This document shows positions 50,086 through 61,010 of a stretch of DNA of 64,000 bases, in pieces; the stretch's first letter is position 1, and the number at the start of each line of letters is the position of its first letter. The stretch comes from Drosophila miranda (lineage: Eukaryota; Arthropoda; Insecta; Diptera; Drosophilidae), in NCBI RefSeq assembly GCF_003369915.1, contig NC_046677.1, positions 28,538,913 through 28,602,912 of the forward strand, given 5' to 3'. Position numbers and translations under genes: made by a program. Under the pieces are notes generated by a model. The model ran no database searches, was not told where the DNA came from, and worked only from the letters and a program-made list of their open reading frames with translations.

Positions 50086-50898
50086 ATGCCCCGTTCGATT
50101 CTATTTCTGTTATTGGCGATAACCTTTGGGAGTTCCCAGTCACAGCTAGGGTCCCAGGTGAGTGCACGGTTAAGTTTATTGAGTAACACTAAGAACATTA
50201 AGATTCATTCAATGAAGGACAAATCTGCGCCAGCCAATACTTTTGTGTTGGAATCTCAAAATGAGGATTTGCAGTGCGGATCAGCTATGAAAATCCTCCT
50301 AAGGCACCTGGATTCCCATGACTCCAATCAGAATGCAGATATTCTCTCAAAACTGGCCCAACTAGACGAAAAGTTGGAGGCTCAAAGAAGACTGTTTACA
50401 ATACAGCAGGAAAAACTTCAAAAATTAGAAAACGAACAGTCATCCAGGCGAACTTCAATAGAAGAAACAAGAAGAAATAGAAACAATTTTCGAAAAATTG
50501 GTGCAAAATATTAATACATTGAAGATAGCCAAACAATGACCTGGTACCATGCATTGGATAAATGCCATCAAATGGGGGGTCATCTGGCGAACGTACAAAG
50601 CGATGAGGAGTTCCAGGCACTCAGTAGGATGCTGAAGGGGCAGCAATATTATTGGATAGATTTGACCGATGAAGAAACATATGAAGTGTTTATTTCGTCC
50701 ACTACAGGCATGAATGGAACCTTCTTCAATTGGGACACAAATGATATGAATGTATACCGGACAACCTATGAACGTTGCGTTGTTTTACACACGAATTATT
50801 GGGATCCAAAAGATAATGCGGACAAAATGGAACGCTTTGGATGCCGTAAAGATATGTACTTCATCTGTGAGGCATCCTCTGATGATAATGTAAACTAA
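50086..50898 (+). pseudogene. C-type lectin (CTLD) gene interrupted by an in-frame TAA
   Basis: One frame runs from ATG 50086 to TAA 50896-50898 with a single internal stop, TAA at 50512-50514. Before the stop come a signal peptide (MPRSILFLLLAITFGSSQS) and a coiled-coil-like region rich in Leu, Lys and Gln (about residues 75-130, KLAQLDEKLEAQRRLF). After the stop the frame continues with a C-type lectin domain: YIEDSQTMTWYHALDKC, MGGHLAN, YYWIDLTDEE, FFNWDTND, ERCVVL and FGCRKDMYFICEA. The four canonical cysteines are present, but the QPD/EPN sugar-binding motif is absent. The stop sits where Drosophila lectins have an aromatic residue before YIE. A CAG/gtgagt just after the signal peptide hints at a small intron. 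AATAAA lies at 50912. The likely melanogaster relative is CG15358. The break could be a real loss, a segregating allele or a sequence error. Confidence 0.8.
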
Positions 50899-51571
50899 GG
50901 CGAAGATAACCAATAAATATGATGCTTATTTGAAATTCACTCATAAGACACTCATGGACAATCGTTTTGTTACGAATGTCTTTCTTTAAAAGACTTATTG
51001 CGGACAATCTTTTAGCACATAATTTGGTGGTATTTATTCATCAGCGTTAGCCCTTTAGGATACCTTAGGGGTTTCCCCCTATATGATTACCATTTTGGGA
51101 CTTCTCTTCATTACTTTTGTATCTGAATATACCTTCTTCTTAGTAAACTATTTTTTATCTGTTGGTATTTATAACTTGATTCACTTTGATTTATACACAC
51201 AAATGCGTTTGTTCCACCTGTAAAAGTGTGTGCGGGGAGGGCATCAGATAATCGTACGTACGAGTGAAATATGTGCAATAAGTAAATAATTTCCCCCATA
51301 AACATTTCCATCAAACCCCCTTCGTCCCTTCGTTGAGTGTAAGAGCCCCACTCCCAAGACCTTCAATCACGCACATACACATTTAGAGGTACACCTGCCC
51401 ATTTCTCACGCACACAGATACAACGCAATGCACACACACACTGATACACAGTCGAATGCACACACACACGCTCACGTATGTATTTTTCCAATTGGAAAAT
51501 GCCAAAGTGTTGCAGCTTCGTTCGTGCAAATTTGTTTATGCGAATTTCCATGTTGCCAGCACTCTGCCAGA

Positions 51572-51590
51572 AAGAGAGAGAGAGAGAGAG
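51572..51590. repeat. (GA)n microsatellite
   Basis: Uninterrupted GA run next to noncoding DNA. Confidence 0.9.
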
Positions 51591-52420
51591 GGCAATACAA
51601 TTTGGAAGTGTGAGTACAGAGAGGGGATGAGTTTGTGTGTGGTATAGGCAGGGAAAATATTCCATGTTCAACCTACGTTTGCTGTATTTTTGATACCCCT
51701 CGATTTGGAAAATGGGTGTTTCCGCACAAATGGAAGCACTTCTTTTCAAGAATTTTACAAATATACAAATCGGTGTATACAACCAGCTCTTTATACTGTA
51801 TATTTTATTTTTGTAGTACAAAAGTTGTTAGACCTTTGAGGCATACAATATAAATTACATAAATTATCGAAATTAGAATCACAAAATTGGAATACTTTTT
51901 TAATAAGATAAGAAAGGGCTGCTTTTGAAGTCCGTAGAATTATTTTCTTTTTTTTACACCTAGTCAAAATTGCACGCTTCCACTTAAAAGTTAGCCATTT
52001 TAGCCAAATCATGCTCAGAGCTTTTCCTGCTACGGCTTCGCGTTTTATATAATTTAACGATTAACGAAAAATTCATCTTTGTGGAAAAGTCGAACTACCA
52101 CATGAGAATTTACGAATCATGATTTTTAACGATTTTTGACAAGGATTTTCAAGACAAGAATGCTTCGATCAACTTGGTTCAACTTTTGGTGATGCGAAAA
52201 TCTGGTAAAACGAATTCAGTAGTGATAAAATCCGTTGCAGCAGAACGAATCTCGTGAGCATATAAACGGTCTTAAGACTTGCCTTTGGATGGTCTGAGCA
52301 TCGGGTGTGCTTTAACGACGGAGCAAGGGTATACGGAAAAGCAACCTGCAGGGTAATGAAATCTTCGTTTCGAAGATCCTTTCTATCCTTTCATTCGCAT
52401 TTTGCTTTCGTTGCCATTAA

Positions 52421-52480
52421 TTGCCGTTGGCCGTTGCCGTTGGCCGTTGCCGTTGGCGTTGCCATTGCCATTGCCGAGGG
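52421..52480. repeat. Hexamer-type repeat (GTTGCC/GTTGGC)
   Basis: Imperfect tandem GCCGTTG and GTTGCC words over about 60 bp, ending in CATTGCCATTGCC. Confidence 0.8.
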
Positions 52481-55175
52481 CCTCTCCAGTGCAGTCCGTG
52501 CGCAGTGCTGGCTGCTGCCGTTTCTGCTGGCATTTGGCAAATGTTTTCTGCCATGTTTGCCAGAGGAGGGCCAACACACACGAGTCCACAAGAACACATA
52601 CATATGTGTGTATGTATATTGAGTGCAACGGTGTCTGTATCCGTGTGGGCCTGTGTGTTGAGGTAACGGTTACCTAAACCGGTTCATGTCTGCGGTTTTT
52701 GGTTTCTCCGCCCAACCAGCCGCATGCCCCGTTGGTGCAACATTAATACTTTGGCATTATGGTTTTAACCCAATTTGGCCCACTCTTTACGGTGTTGGAT
52801 ACAAGATGAAAAATAAAGCCAGAAAATAAGAGGCAGAAAAACCAAAAAGGTACAAGCTCCCCGCCTGATGTCAGTGGATGCCCCATGTGGGCGTGGCTAT
52901 GTGGCTCTCCTTCTCTCCGTGTGTGTGTGTCTGTATTAAAGTTGCAAATTGGTTTTTGTGGATTTTCCGTTTTCCCTCTCTAAGCACATTTCGCAGCCAG
53001 AAAAGAATAAACGAAGCGCTTAATTAAATTGCCCGAAAAATACCAGAAATCAAATAGGAAAACTCGTCCAAAATTACGAGAGAAAACAATGGACTCTCTA
53101 ACGGACTCCCGAGTGCAAATTGTGATTAAGGAGGAGGGACGAGAGGATACGAGTGGAGTGGAGTGGCGTGGAGAAGAGAGGAGGTACCCAGAGAATGGGC
53201 CTTAAATTAATGAATAAATAATGGGATTTTTGCTGGCTCTCCGCCACTCCGCTCGGAATACAGGAAGTGGGTTAAATGGGTTAAGTGTGGGTGGTGGCAG
53301 AGCGGCAGGATGGCAGAATGGCGGCATAGTGGTGGGGCAGCGGATGAGGTGGTTGAGCTTGCAGTGGTTTCCCTGCAGCTGTTTGCATAACAATTCTGCC
53401 TCTGCGAAATGCATATTTACGGGCATCATACGCTGCCAGGAAGTAGAAATGTTTTTTAATTGAAGAATTGAAATTGCATATACATTTTGTATTTTTTGTT
53501 CGCCCTTTAAACTATAAAATGTTTGATAAAAAATAGGAAGTTCATGGGAAATGAAACTCTGAAACGAAGCTCTATAAATAATAGAAATACAAACATAGAT
53601 GGATGGATGCATTCACAAGCAAATACAAGTACTCGCTTTTTAAAAGAAATAATGGATTTCAAAGGAAAATGATGGATAAATCGATAAATAAATATTGCTT
53701 GTCTAGATGGTCGTAAAGTATATTTATTTACTTATATTTATTTCAACGAAAAACACAGAAAACTATTATAATTTCCACTTGACAATCTTTATCTTTCAAA
53801 TATACTTTTGCCTGTATATCTTCTACTGATCAGATACACACGAAAAAGCAAATAAATAACAAGAGTGCGCTGACTCCTTGATTACTCGAATCATCAATAA
53901 GCCTTAGCATTCTTTTATATTGAAAACATTTCTTTGGCCATTATCCAGATGCTCAGTACACAGAAAGAGGAGAGCCTCAGAGAGCCATTAGTCGCCAGAA
54001 ACAGTGACAGAGAGAACTAGGAGAGAGCCAGGGAAAGGTAGATAATGAAAATTATTCTTCAAGTCAGTGGAATAATCCTTGGGAATCAATTTGAGGCTAT
54101 AATCCTTGGTTCGCGACTGCTCTGTAATATAATAAGTAATGTAAGATAATAATGTTAATAGTGTTTATCCCTGGTTTCCCATGTCGCAACAATTTAAGCT
54201 TCAACAACTTTTGATTTGAAGGGGGAAGGCTAATCGCCTTGCAAATAACCATTCCCACTGTTATTATTTTTATCGAGGTAAAAGTTTACAATATCACAGA
54301 AGCCTGCGTTCAAAATAAGGTTCCTCTAGCTCTTATAGGCTCTAAAATATACTCTTTAAACAAGACGCACAGGTAGACATGGCCATAAAGACAATGTTTT
54401 TGATATTGATCCAGAATATACCTACTTAAACGAACAGTGGTTCGTTGTTGGAGTAAATTGAAGTTTTAATATTCCTAAAACCCTCTTCTTAGTGCAAGCC
54501 TCTAACAAGAAACAAAACTAAGGTCTGTTTTAAGCGAGAAATAATCAGCAAATCAGATGAAAATCGTATGTAAATTCTTATAAATTTCTTACTCCTACCA
54601 CAAAACTAACCTTTGCGCAAAATGTGCAAATTTTTTTCAAATTCCATGCGAATTATTAACTAAAGAAACAATTTTGGGATCTCTGTTTGCCATCTTCCAT
54701 CCCTTTTGCTCCTTTTGGTACCGTTTTTCCAGCGAAAACTTTGAGTCAATTATAAATCGATATATCACAGAAATGTTGCAACAATTTCTGCCTCTACCTC
54801 TGCCTGCCTGCCTGCCCCCCTCATTGTGGAGGCGAAATTTCAAACATTTTTGTGAAATACTTCTCCAGTAGCACCCAAACCACATTTACCGCTCTCTACT
54901 ACCGCTTGACATTCCTGATGCATTTGCCACTCGTTAAAGCTCGTGTTTTGTGGTCGACTAATGCCAGCAGGGGCATACGGGGTCGGTGCCTCCAGATGGT
55001 GCCACATCCGAGCAGCTGGGGCTTGCAACAGCCAAAACGGGCACTCAAATTAAGCGACATTTAATGTCATTCAGGAGGGGCATGAGGACGGGGGTTGGGA
55101 GTATTGCAAGTGAGAGGCAAACATCTGTTTGCCTTCAAAGTTGCCTCGTGTGGCTTATGCGGGCTACCAGCATCC

Positions 55176-55196
55176 CACACACACACACACACACAC
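55176..55196. repeat. (AC)n microsatellite
   Basis: AC run of about 20 bp. Confidence 0.9.
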
Positions 55197-57641
55197 TCAC
55201 ACAATCGCGCGGGTGATGCCACAAAAATGTAAAGCAGGGGCAAGATAGAGGGGCAAAGAGGTAGGGGAGTGTGGGAGATGGTTAGACAGGTGCAACAGCT
55301 GAGGGCTGGTTTTCGAGGGAAGCCCAAAAGGCAGCTCCAAGGCAGAGATGGTGCAAGCTATGGTTTTGCCTCCTCTCCAGTGTCTTCTCCCAGCACCTCT
55401 AGTTCCTTGCTTTCCTGACAGCTTTTCTTTGCCTTTTTCCTCAGTTTTCTTTCCCGTTTTTTTGTTCTTGTCGCCTGCCAACAAGGATGTCATCCACAGG
55501 CACACAGTGGCATCGTCAGCTGTGGCATCATTTGCAGGCAATTTCTGAGGCAAGTCTCTGCCTCTGTCCCCCCATCATTCTCTAAAGCTGACCCCAAAGT
55601 GAGAGTGTTTAAGAATTTTATTGCAACACTCATTTCGTTCGCCAAAGTCTTGGCTAAGCTGCAGGCTCTGGTCGAGTCCAGTTGGAAGTGCAGCGGTGAG
55701 GGGGGAAATAAAAGAGGCTATTTGATGATGGCTTTCTCCGGCTTCCTCTGGCTCTCGCCTATTTCTCGGAGGCCAAGGCTCTCTGCGGTTCTGCTCGTTC
55801 TGTGCTCTGAGTATCTGGATAATGGCCAGCGAAATGTTTTGCAAATAATAGAAAGCTAAGGATTACGTTGTTTGGCGTAGAGTTAGATTTGGAATCAGAT
55901 TAAACGGGGATTTCGGAGATACTAAAAGTTTAATCAAGAAGTCAGAGGACTTCTCCTTATTTGTCTGTGTTTTGCCAGTGACTGTACGAGCAACTATTGC
56001 CTCTACCTCTGATGCCATTAGAAGTATAAGATGTACTGCAGTCAAAGGTATCTTTGACAACGGCAACTTGTGTGGTTCTATACTGTGTGGTTTTCTTTAC
56101 TCTTAAATGGAAGAAGGAGTCCTTCTGGATCGAATGACACTTTTGTTGAGATGTTGACGTGCAATAACATGACATGGCCTAGGGACCCAGGGAGATTATT
56201 TTATTTCTAAACTTAATTTAATATCCTTGTTTATATTGATGTGAGATTTATTGTTCGACAGCCGACTCCAACCAGACTCACATACGAAAAGTTCAAAAGG
56301 GAATGCCCGAGAATTCAAGTACTTTTTTACTTATAAATTGAGCTTATTTAACTATCTAAAAGAGCATTCCCTAGGCCATGCAAAAAAGACAGCAAATGTC
56401 TGTTTGGAGAAGCCAAATATTGTTCATATATTCATACACTCGAAGCTAGAGTCTTGTACAGTGAATGCTTTCTGGGGAGTACTGTTTCTGCTTGAAGTGG
56501 AATACTCGTTCAATAGAAAGCAGCTTCTGGGGGAGTAAATGCATAGAATGTGAACAAAAACCATTGTCCTGTCAGTGGATATGTTCAGCTAGGTGACCCT
56601 GGTCTCGAAGTGAGTGTTCACTGTACCAATTCTGCACTTTTGTTATAAATATTTATTCATATCCAACTGCAGTTGAATTGCATTTGGTATTTTTTGGCAA
56701 CAGATTTTCCTCGAAATTCGCAAAAATGTTGTATTGAAGCAGCGTCACAGAAAGTCCTTCGTTCCTCACGGTGTAGAGAGAGAGAGAAGGCTTGCGGCAG
56801 GCCCTAAGCACACTTGGGACCACCTAAGGGATGGGAGGCAAGAGAGAGAGAGAGAGACCCTCTCCGCCGTCCGCTGACTGTTGTCGTTTGTGGGGCCCAC
56901 ATTGCGTATACGTAATTTGCAGAGACTGTTGCCAAAGTGGCATTTGAATTTATGCCGCCACTTGAGGCGAGTGTAAGTGTGGCACGCTGTGGGTGTAAGC
57001 GTAATTTTGTACGTCTGTGTGGGTGGGTGTGTGGATGTGTGGGTTGGTTGCTTGTGTGTATATGGCGAGGGGGCTGTAGAGCAAAGAGTGCGCTTTATTT
57101 TAAATTAAATATGCAAATATTCTTCAAGTTCTGGTACGCTCTGCACCGCCTTCTTGCTTTTCCCCCCTCTTGTTGCGAATGTCCTGCTGCCGACAGGAAA
57201 GCATAAATTATTGTGAGCAGATGAAATATTTGTGGATGAATTTGTTGCAAGCTGCCTGCCAAGTGCAGTCATCGGGGGCTATTGTTTGCTGCAAAATATT
57301 GCTCAGCCGGAAAAAGTGGGTAGCATTGGGGGAAGGGGAAATGCTGTGAGGAAAATTAGAAAAACAAAATGGGGGAAAGAAGAGTGATAAATGAGGGAAA
57401 AAGTATAGAAAATGAAAGAACCAGAAATAGGTTGCGATAATCACGATTATTGTTGGTAGATCGATAGATAATTTAGCTATATATGTACATATAATTGTGT
57501 GATAGTGGATCCAAACTTTTTTTAAATGAACTATAAACTTTCCTTTAAAAGGGAAAAGAAGGGCAAAGAAGATATCCCAAGGTCGAGTGTACCCCTTAAG
57601 CATTTTCAGACTACAGGGTATCAAAATAAAAGGAAACCCCC

Positions 57642-57661
57642 AGAGAGAGAGAGAGAGAGAG
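57642..57661. repeat. (GA)n microsatellite
   Basis: Uninterrupted GA run of 20 bp. Confidence 0.9.
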
Positions 57662-59286
57662 TTATAGGAGGAAGATATAGGAAGATGTAGTGCAGCATTT
57701 CCCCAAGACAGGATGTCCTCGGTTGGAAAAACGAATGCTGGCAATTTTATCATTTTTCACTTTGGTAAACAAACACAAAAGACCCACCCGAAACCCCACC
57801 CAAAAGGGGTGAAAAGGGGAAAACCGTGAGGGGGGAGACAGACATGAAGGAAATATTGCGGCTTTTGTTGTGGGGCCAACCTTAATCGCTTGCAACCTAC
57901 ACTGCTGCCACATCAGACATCCCTCCCCTGTCACCCCCTGCACCGTGCCTCGTTCTATAGTTATATGGATGGCCCCCAGTAACCCTCCCATCCACCATTC
58001 CACAACGATCGAATGTCATTCAAATTGTAATTTTTGTTGCCTCTTTTTTCCCTGCAACATCATCTTTCCTCGAGAACAATCGATGGCAAAGGATAAAATG
58101 GAAAAACAGCACAACAATGTGCCAGGATAACAATGGTTGGAAAAGCGCACAAAGGAGATGATAGAAGAGGGGGAGACGGACAGAGGGGTAGGAAAGAGCC
58201 CGACAGAGAGAGCAGACAGTTAAAAGCAAACAATAAACAGCGAAATCATTCTGCCCCTCGTGCATGGGGTACTTGCACCACACTAACACCCCCAAAAGAA
58301 TGTGTGTGCATGTCAATACAGTGCGCCTCGGTAATGTAAGGCATTAAAGAAAAGCTTGCTCTGGGGAAGTTATATTTCCTTACTCTTGCTTTTTATGGGC
58401 GCCATGGGAAATAAAAGTCTGATTTTGGTTCAAAACATAGACGGTTTCAAGAAAGATACTTACATATAAAAAGTTTCAAGCGATATCAAGAAATATCAAT
58501 CTTTGCTCAGCCAAATTCGAATCAATAATGCTAAAAAATTAACTGAGTTCGAGTCGAATGCAACTCCGACAGAGTATGAATGAATGAGTGCATTCACCTA
58601 AGACTCGGGCGCACAACATTTAAACGAAGAGACCCATAAACGTCAGTTTAATAGATTCTTCTCTTGGAAAGAGTTTGGATCGGGTAAAGTAAAAGTAAAG
58701 ACTACTGACGTGTTCTTCAAAAGCCTGGCAAAATTGTATCGAAGGGATTGACGATTTCTTAATCTCGTTTTTGAATGGACAAGTGGCAGATATCTATGTA
58801 TCATAGAATTCTTCAAAAGTAGTATAGGGGATTTCCAATTCATGGCCAGAACAGCAAATTCTGCTGGCAAAAACATTTCAAGAAAATCTAATATCTCAAA
58901 AATACTTTTTTACTGTGAGGTTTATAATTTGTAAATCCTCGATAGCTAAATACATTGAAGCTCCTGCTCGTATATCCCACTGTGCGAGTATCCTGGGCAG
59001 AGTAGGCACAAAGTACACTCATATTTCAGGCCTAAAGCAGCCCTTGGCTAATAGGCCAACTTTTGTGCTCACTCTGCAAACATTTGCCCAGCACTTTGGG
59101 CCAGGCTTCGGCTGCTCTGCCACTCGGGCTAATGAGCGAACAAAGAGAAAACTCGACCCAACAGCAGGGCAAATACGTGTGTGAGCCTTAGAGTAGACTC
59201 CCTTCCGAACTGTAGAAAGTAGCCTTTCGATTTGTTTGTCAAATTAACTATCTCAAAAAAAAAAAAAAAGGTTCATTCCCAAAAAC

Positions 59287-59512
59287 ATGGGACAGCTACA
59301 GAGCACAGCCGAGGATTGCCCAGACGTGGCTTTCAGTGAAAAATTAATTTGCATTCGTGCCAGCGCCTGTTACAGTGGATTCTATCCGATTCAGAGCAAC
59401 TACGAGATGGCTTTGATCATCAGCAATATCGAAGTGGCTTGGTCGCCCAGATTCAATCAGATGAAAACCTTTCCGACTCTCGAGGTTAAGTTATGCTTTG
59501 GCAGTGCTGCGG
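59287..59512 (+). CDS. Candidate first coding exon with N-myristoylation motif
   Basis: An ATG in good context (AAACATGG) opens 75 codons plus one base up to a consensus gtaagt donor. The peptide begins MGQLQSTAEDCPDVAF; Gly2 and Ser6 fit the N-myristoylation rule. It continues LICIRASACYSGFYPIQS and FPTLEVKLCFGSAAG. Codon choice looks more coding-like than the surrounding DNA. A 15-A tract lies just upstream. I do not recognise the protein, and no downstream exon was found. It could be an alternative start of a long + strand gene extending beyond the window, or a chance frame. Confidence 0.4.
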
Positions 59513-60269
59513 GTAAGTCATAGAGAAAAGATCTATCTATACAGAGAGTGGATTGTTATGGATGTTGGAGGTAGAGTTTTGGGGGAGTTAATGATTCTCT
59601 GTTGTCTTCTTTGGTGTTTGCCAGTGGAGTTCCTTAATAATTATAATGAAATTGATTCTTCTGACCTTTTGCGGCTTCTGGTGTTTGATTTTTAGAGATT
59701 TTCTTCGTTTTATTCAACTGTCAAACGCTGTTGTCGGTAGGTTAACTGAGATAACTGGGAAATGATTAAATGATTTCGATTTCGATTGTACATCCTTAAT
59801 TTGTAATCTGTAGATTTTGAAAAAATAGACGATTGATATATGCGGTATTGATAAAAGTATCGCTAGACTTTAAACTCTTTATATGCATCGGAATTAAAGC
59901 GATCCTTTTTCACTCGTCTAAGAACTACCAGAACTACAAAAAGAGAATGCCCGAGAATGCAATAACAAAATACAAGCCGCGGTAATCGCTTTTAGACTAA
60001 TGCGCATAGTCTTGAGACCGGGACCTTGGCAAAACCAAAGCACATGTCGTGTGCATGACGATACACATTACTCCTCAACTTGAGTCTAGCCAATAATATA
60101 TTTTTTTAAATGACTTTTCCCGTTTCCTGCTTTATTCTTATAGCTTATAGAAACATGCGTGTATAATCGCATGATCCTTTCTTAATTATTTATAACTTTT
60201 TTGTAATAATCTTTATTTTATATATCTGTTAATAATGGTACTTAGTTACTAAAGGCGGAAAAAGATAAG
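59513..60269. other. Noncoding stretch
   Basis: AT-rich, no gene seen. Its right part may include the 3' untranslated end of the retrotransposon fragment. Confidence 0.55.
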
Positions 60270-61010
60270 TTAAAAGTTAGCTAAATTTAAATGATTATAA
60301 ATATTGCATGCAATTAGTTTAAGAGATAGTTCAGGGGATAGGGTTTGACAGAGGGAGCTATAATTATGGCATAAAACCCTAAAAGGTTCATGATCAGCAT
60401 AATTAGACCTACATATGGGTAGACGGATAGGCCTAAAAGTACGGGTAGGTCTAGATGGAACGGCCAAGTCAATCTGACCCAAGAGAGTTTGGGAGTCAAC
60501 AGTCCCAAGAAGGAGCTTGTGCACGAACATTACGCCATTGCGGGCTCCACACACAAGAACACTACTCCAATATAGGACGTACTAACGAGATGTACAGTTG
60601 TTTCGTAACGTACGGGTCGTCAAACTCCTTGGACCAACGCTTGATGAACGCTAAAACACCCTTAGCTTTATTTACAGTTGCAGCTATATGGGTGTTAAAA
60701 CACATCTTATGATCAAAAAGCACTCCGAGGTCATTTGAACTCGAAATTCGCTCAAGGACATGATTTCCTAGAACACATGGGACAAAATGAGGAGCGCGAC
60801 GGTAAAATGCCATAAGTTTGCATTTGGAAAGGTTCAGAAAAAGAAGATTAGTTGAACACCACAATAGTAGTTCACTTAGATCAAGTTGAAGGCGTGTGTG
60901 CAAATACCAATCAGAGTAAGAAAGACAGATTTTGACATCATCAGCATACATTAGTGTAGTAGAGTATGTTATAACTTGAGGAAGGTCATTCACAAATAAA
61001 ATAAACATAT
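60270..61010 (-). mobile_element. 5'-truncated non-LTR retrotransposon (reverse-transcriptase fragment)
   Basis: Minus strand, about 740 bp. It begins inside a reverse transcriptase with FVNDLPQ and the catalytic YADD box (LMYADDVKIC), then LNLSKCKLMAF, DLGVLFDHK and LYISLVRPILE. Near 60560 the frame breaks. In another frame it resumes with the C-terminal part (VMFVHKLLLGTVDSQ, CRSNYADHEPFRVLC). The join suggests a small internal deletion with frameshift. The endonuclease and first ORF are missing. The conserved blocks resemble Jockey/CR1-group elements; I cannot name the family. It is dead. Confidence 0.85.

Larger units (their letters stand above)
50960..59286. other. Long noncoding stretch, no firm gene
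   Basis: Over 8 kb without a convincing exon. It holds simple repeats: (GA)n at 51572-51590 and 57642-57661, (AC)n at 55176-55196, a GTTGCC-type hexamer repeat near 52421-52480, and two GA tracts near 56776-56862. It is best read as intron or intergenic DNA. Confidence 0.55.

Noticed and set aside
52250-52380. Possible TATA promoter (CATATAAACGG) and short exon near 52.3 kb
   Set aside because: The following frame is short and has no convincing donor or protein similarity.
56290-59970. Shared word GAATGCCCGAGAAT at about 56302 and 59945
   Set aside because: The match does not extend beyond about 15 bp, so it does not support a repeat family.
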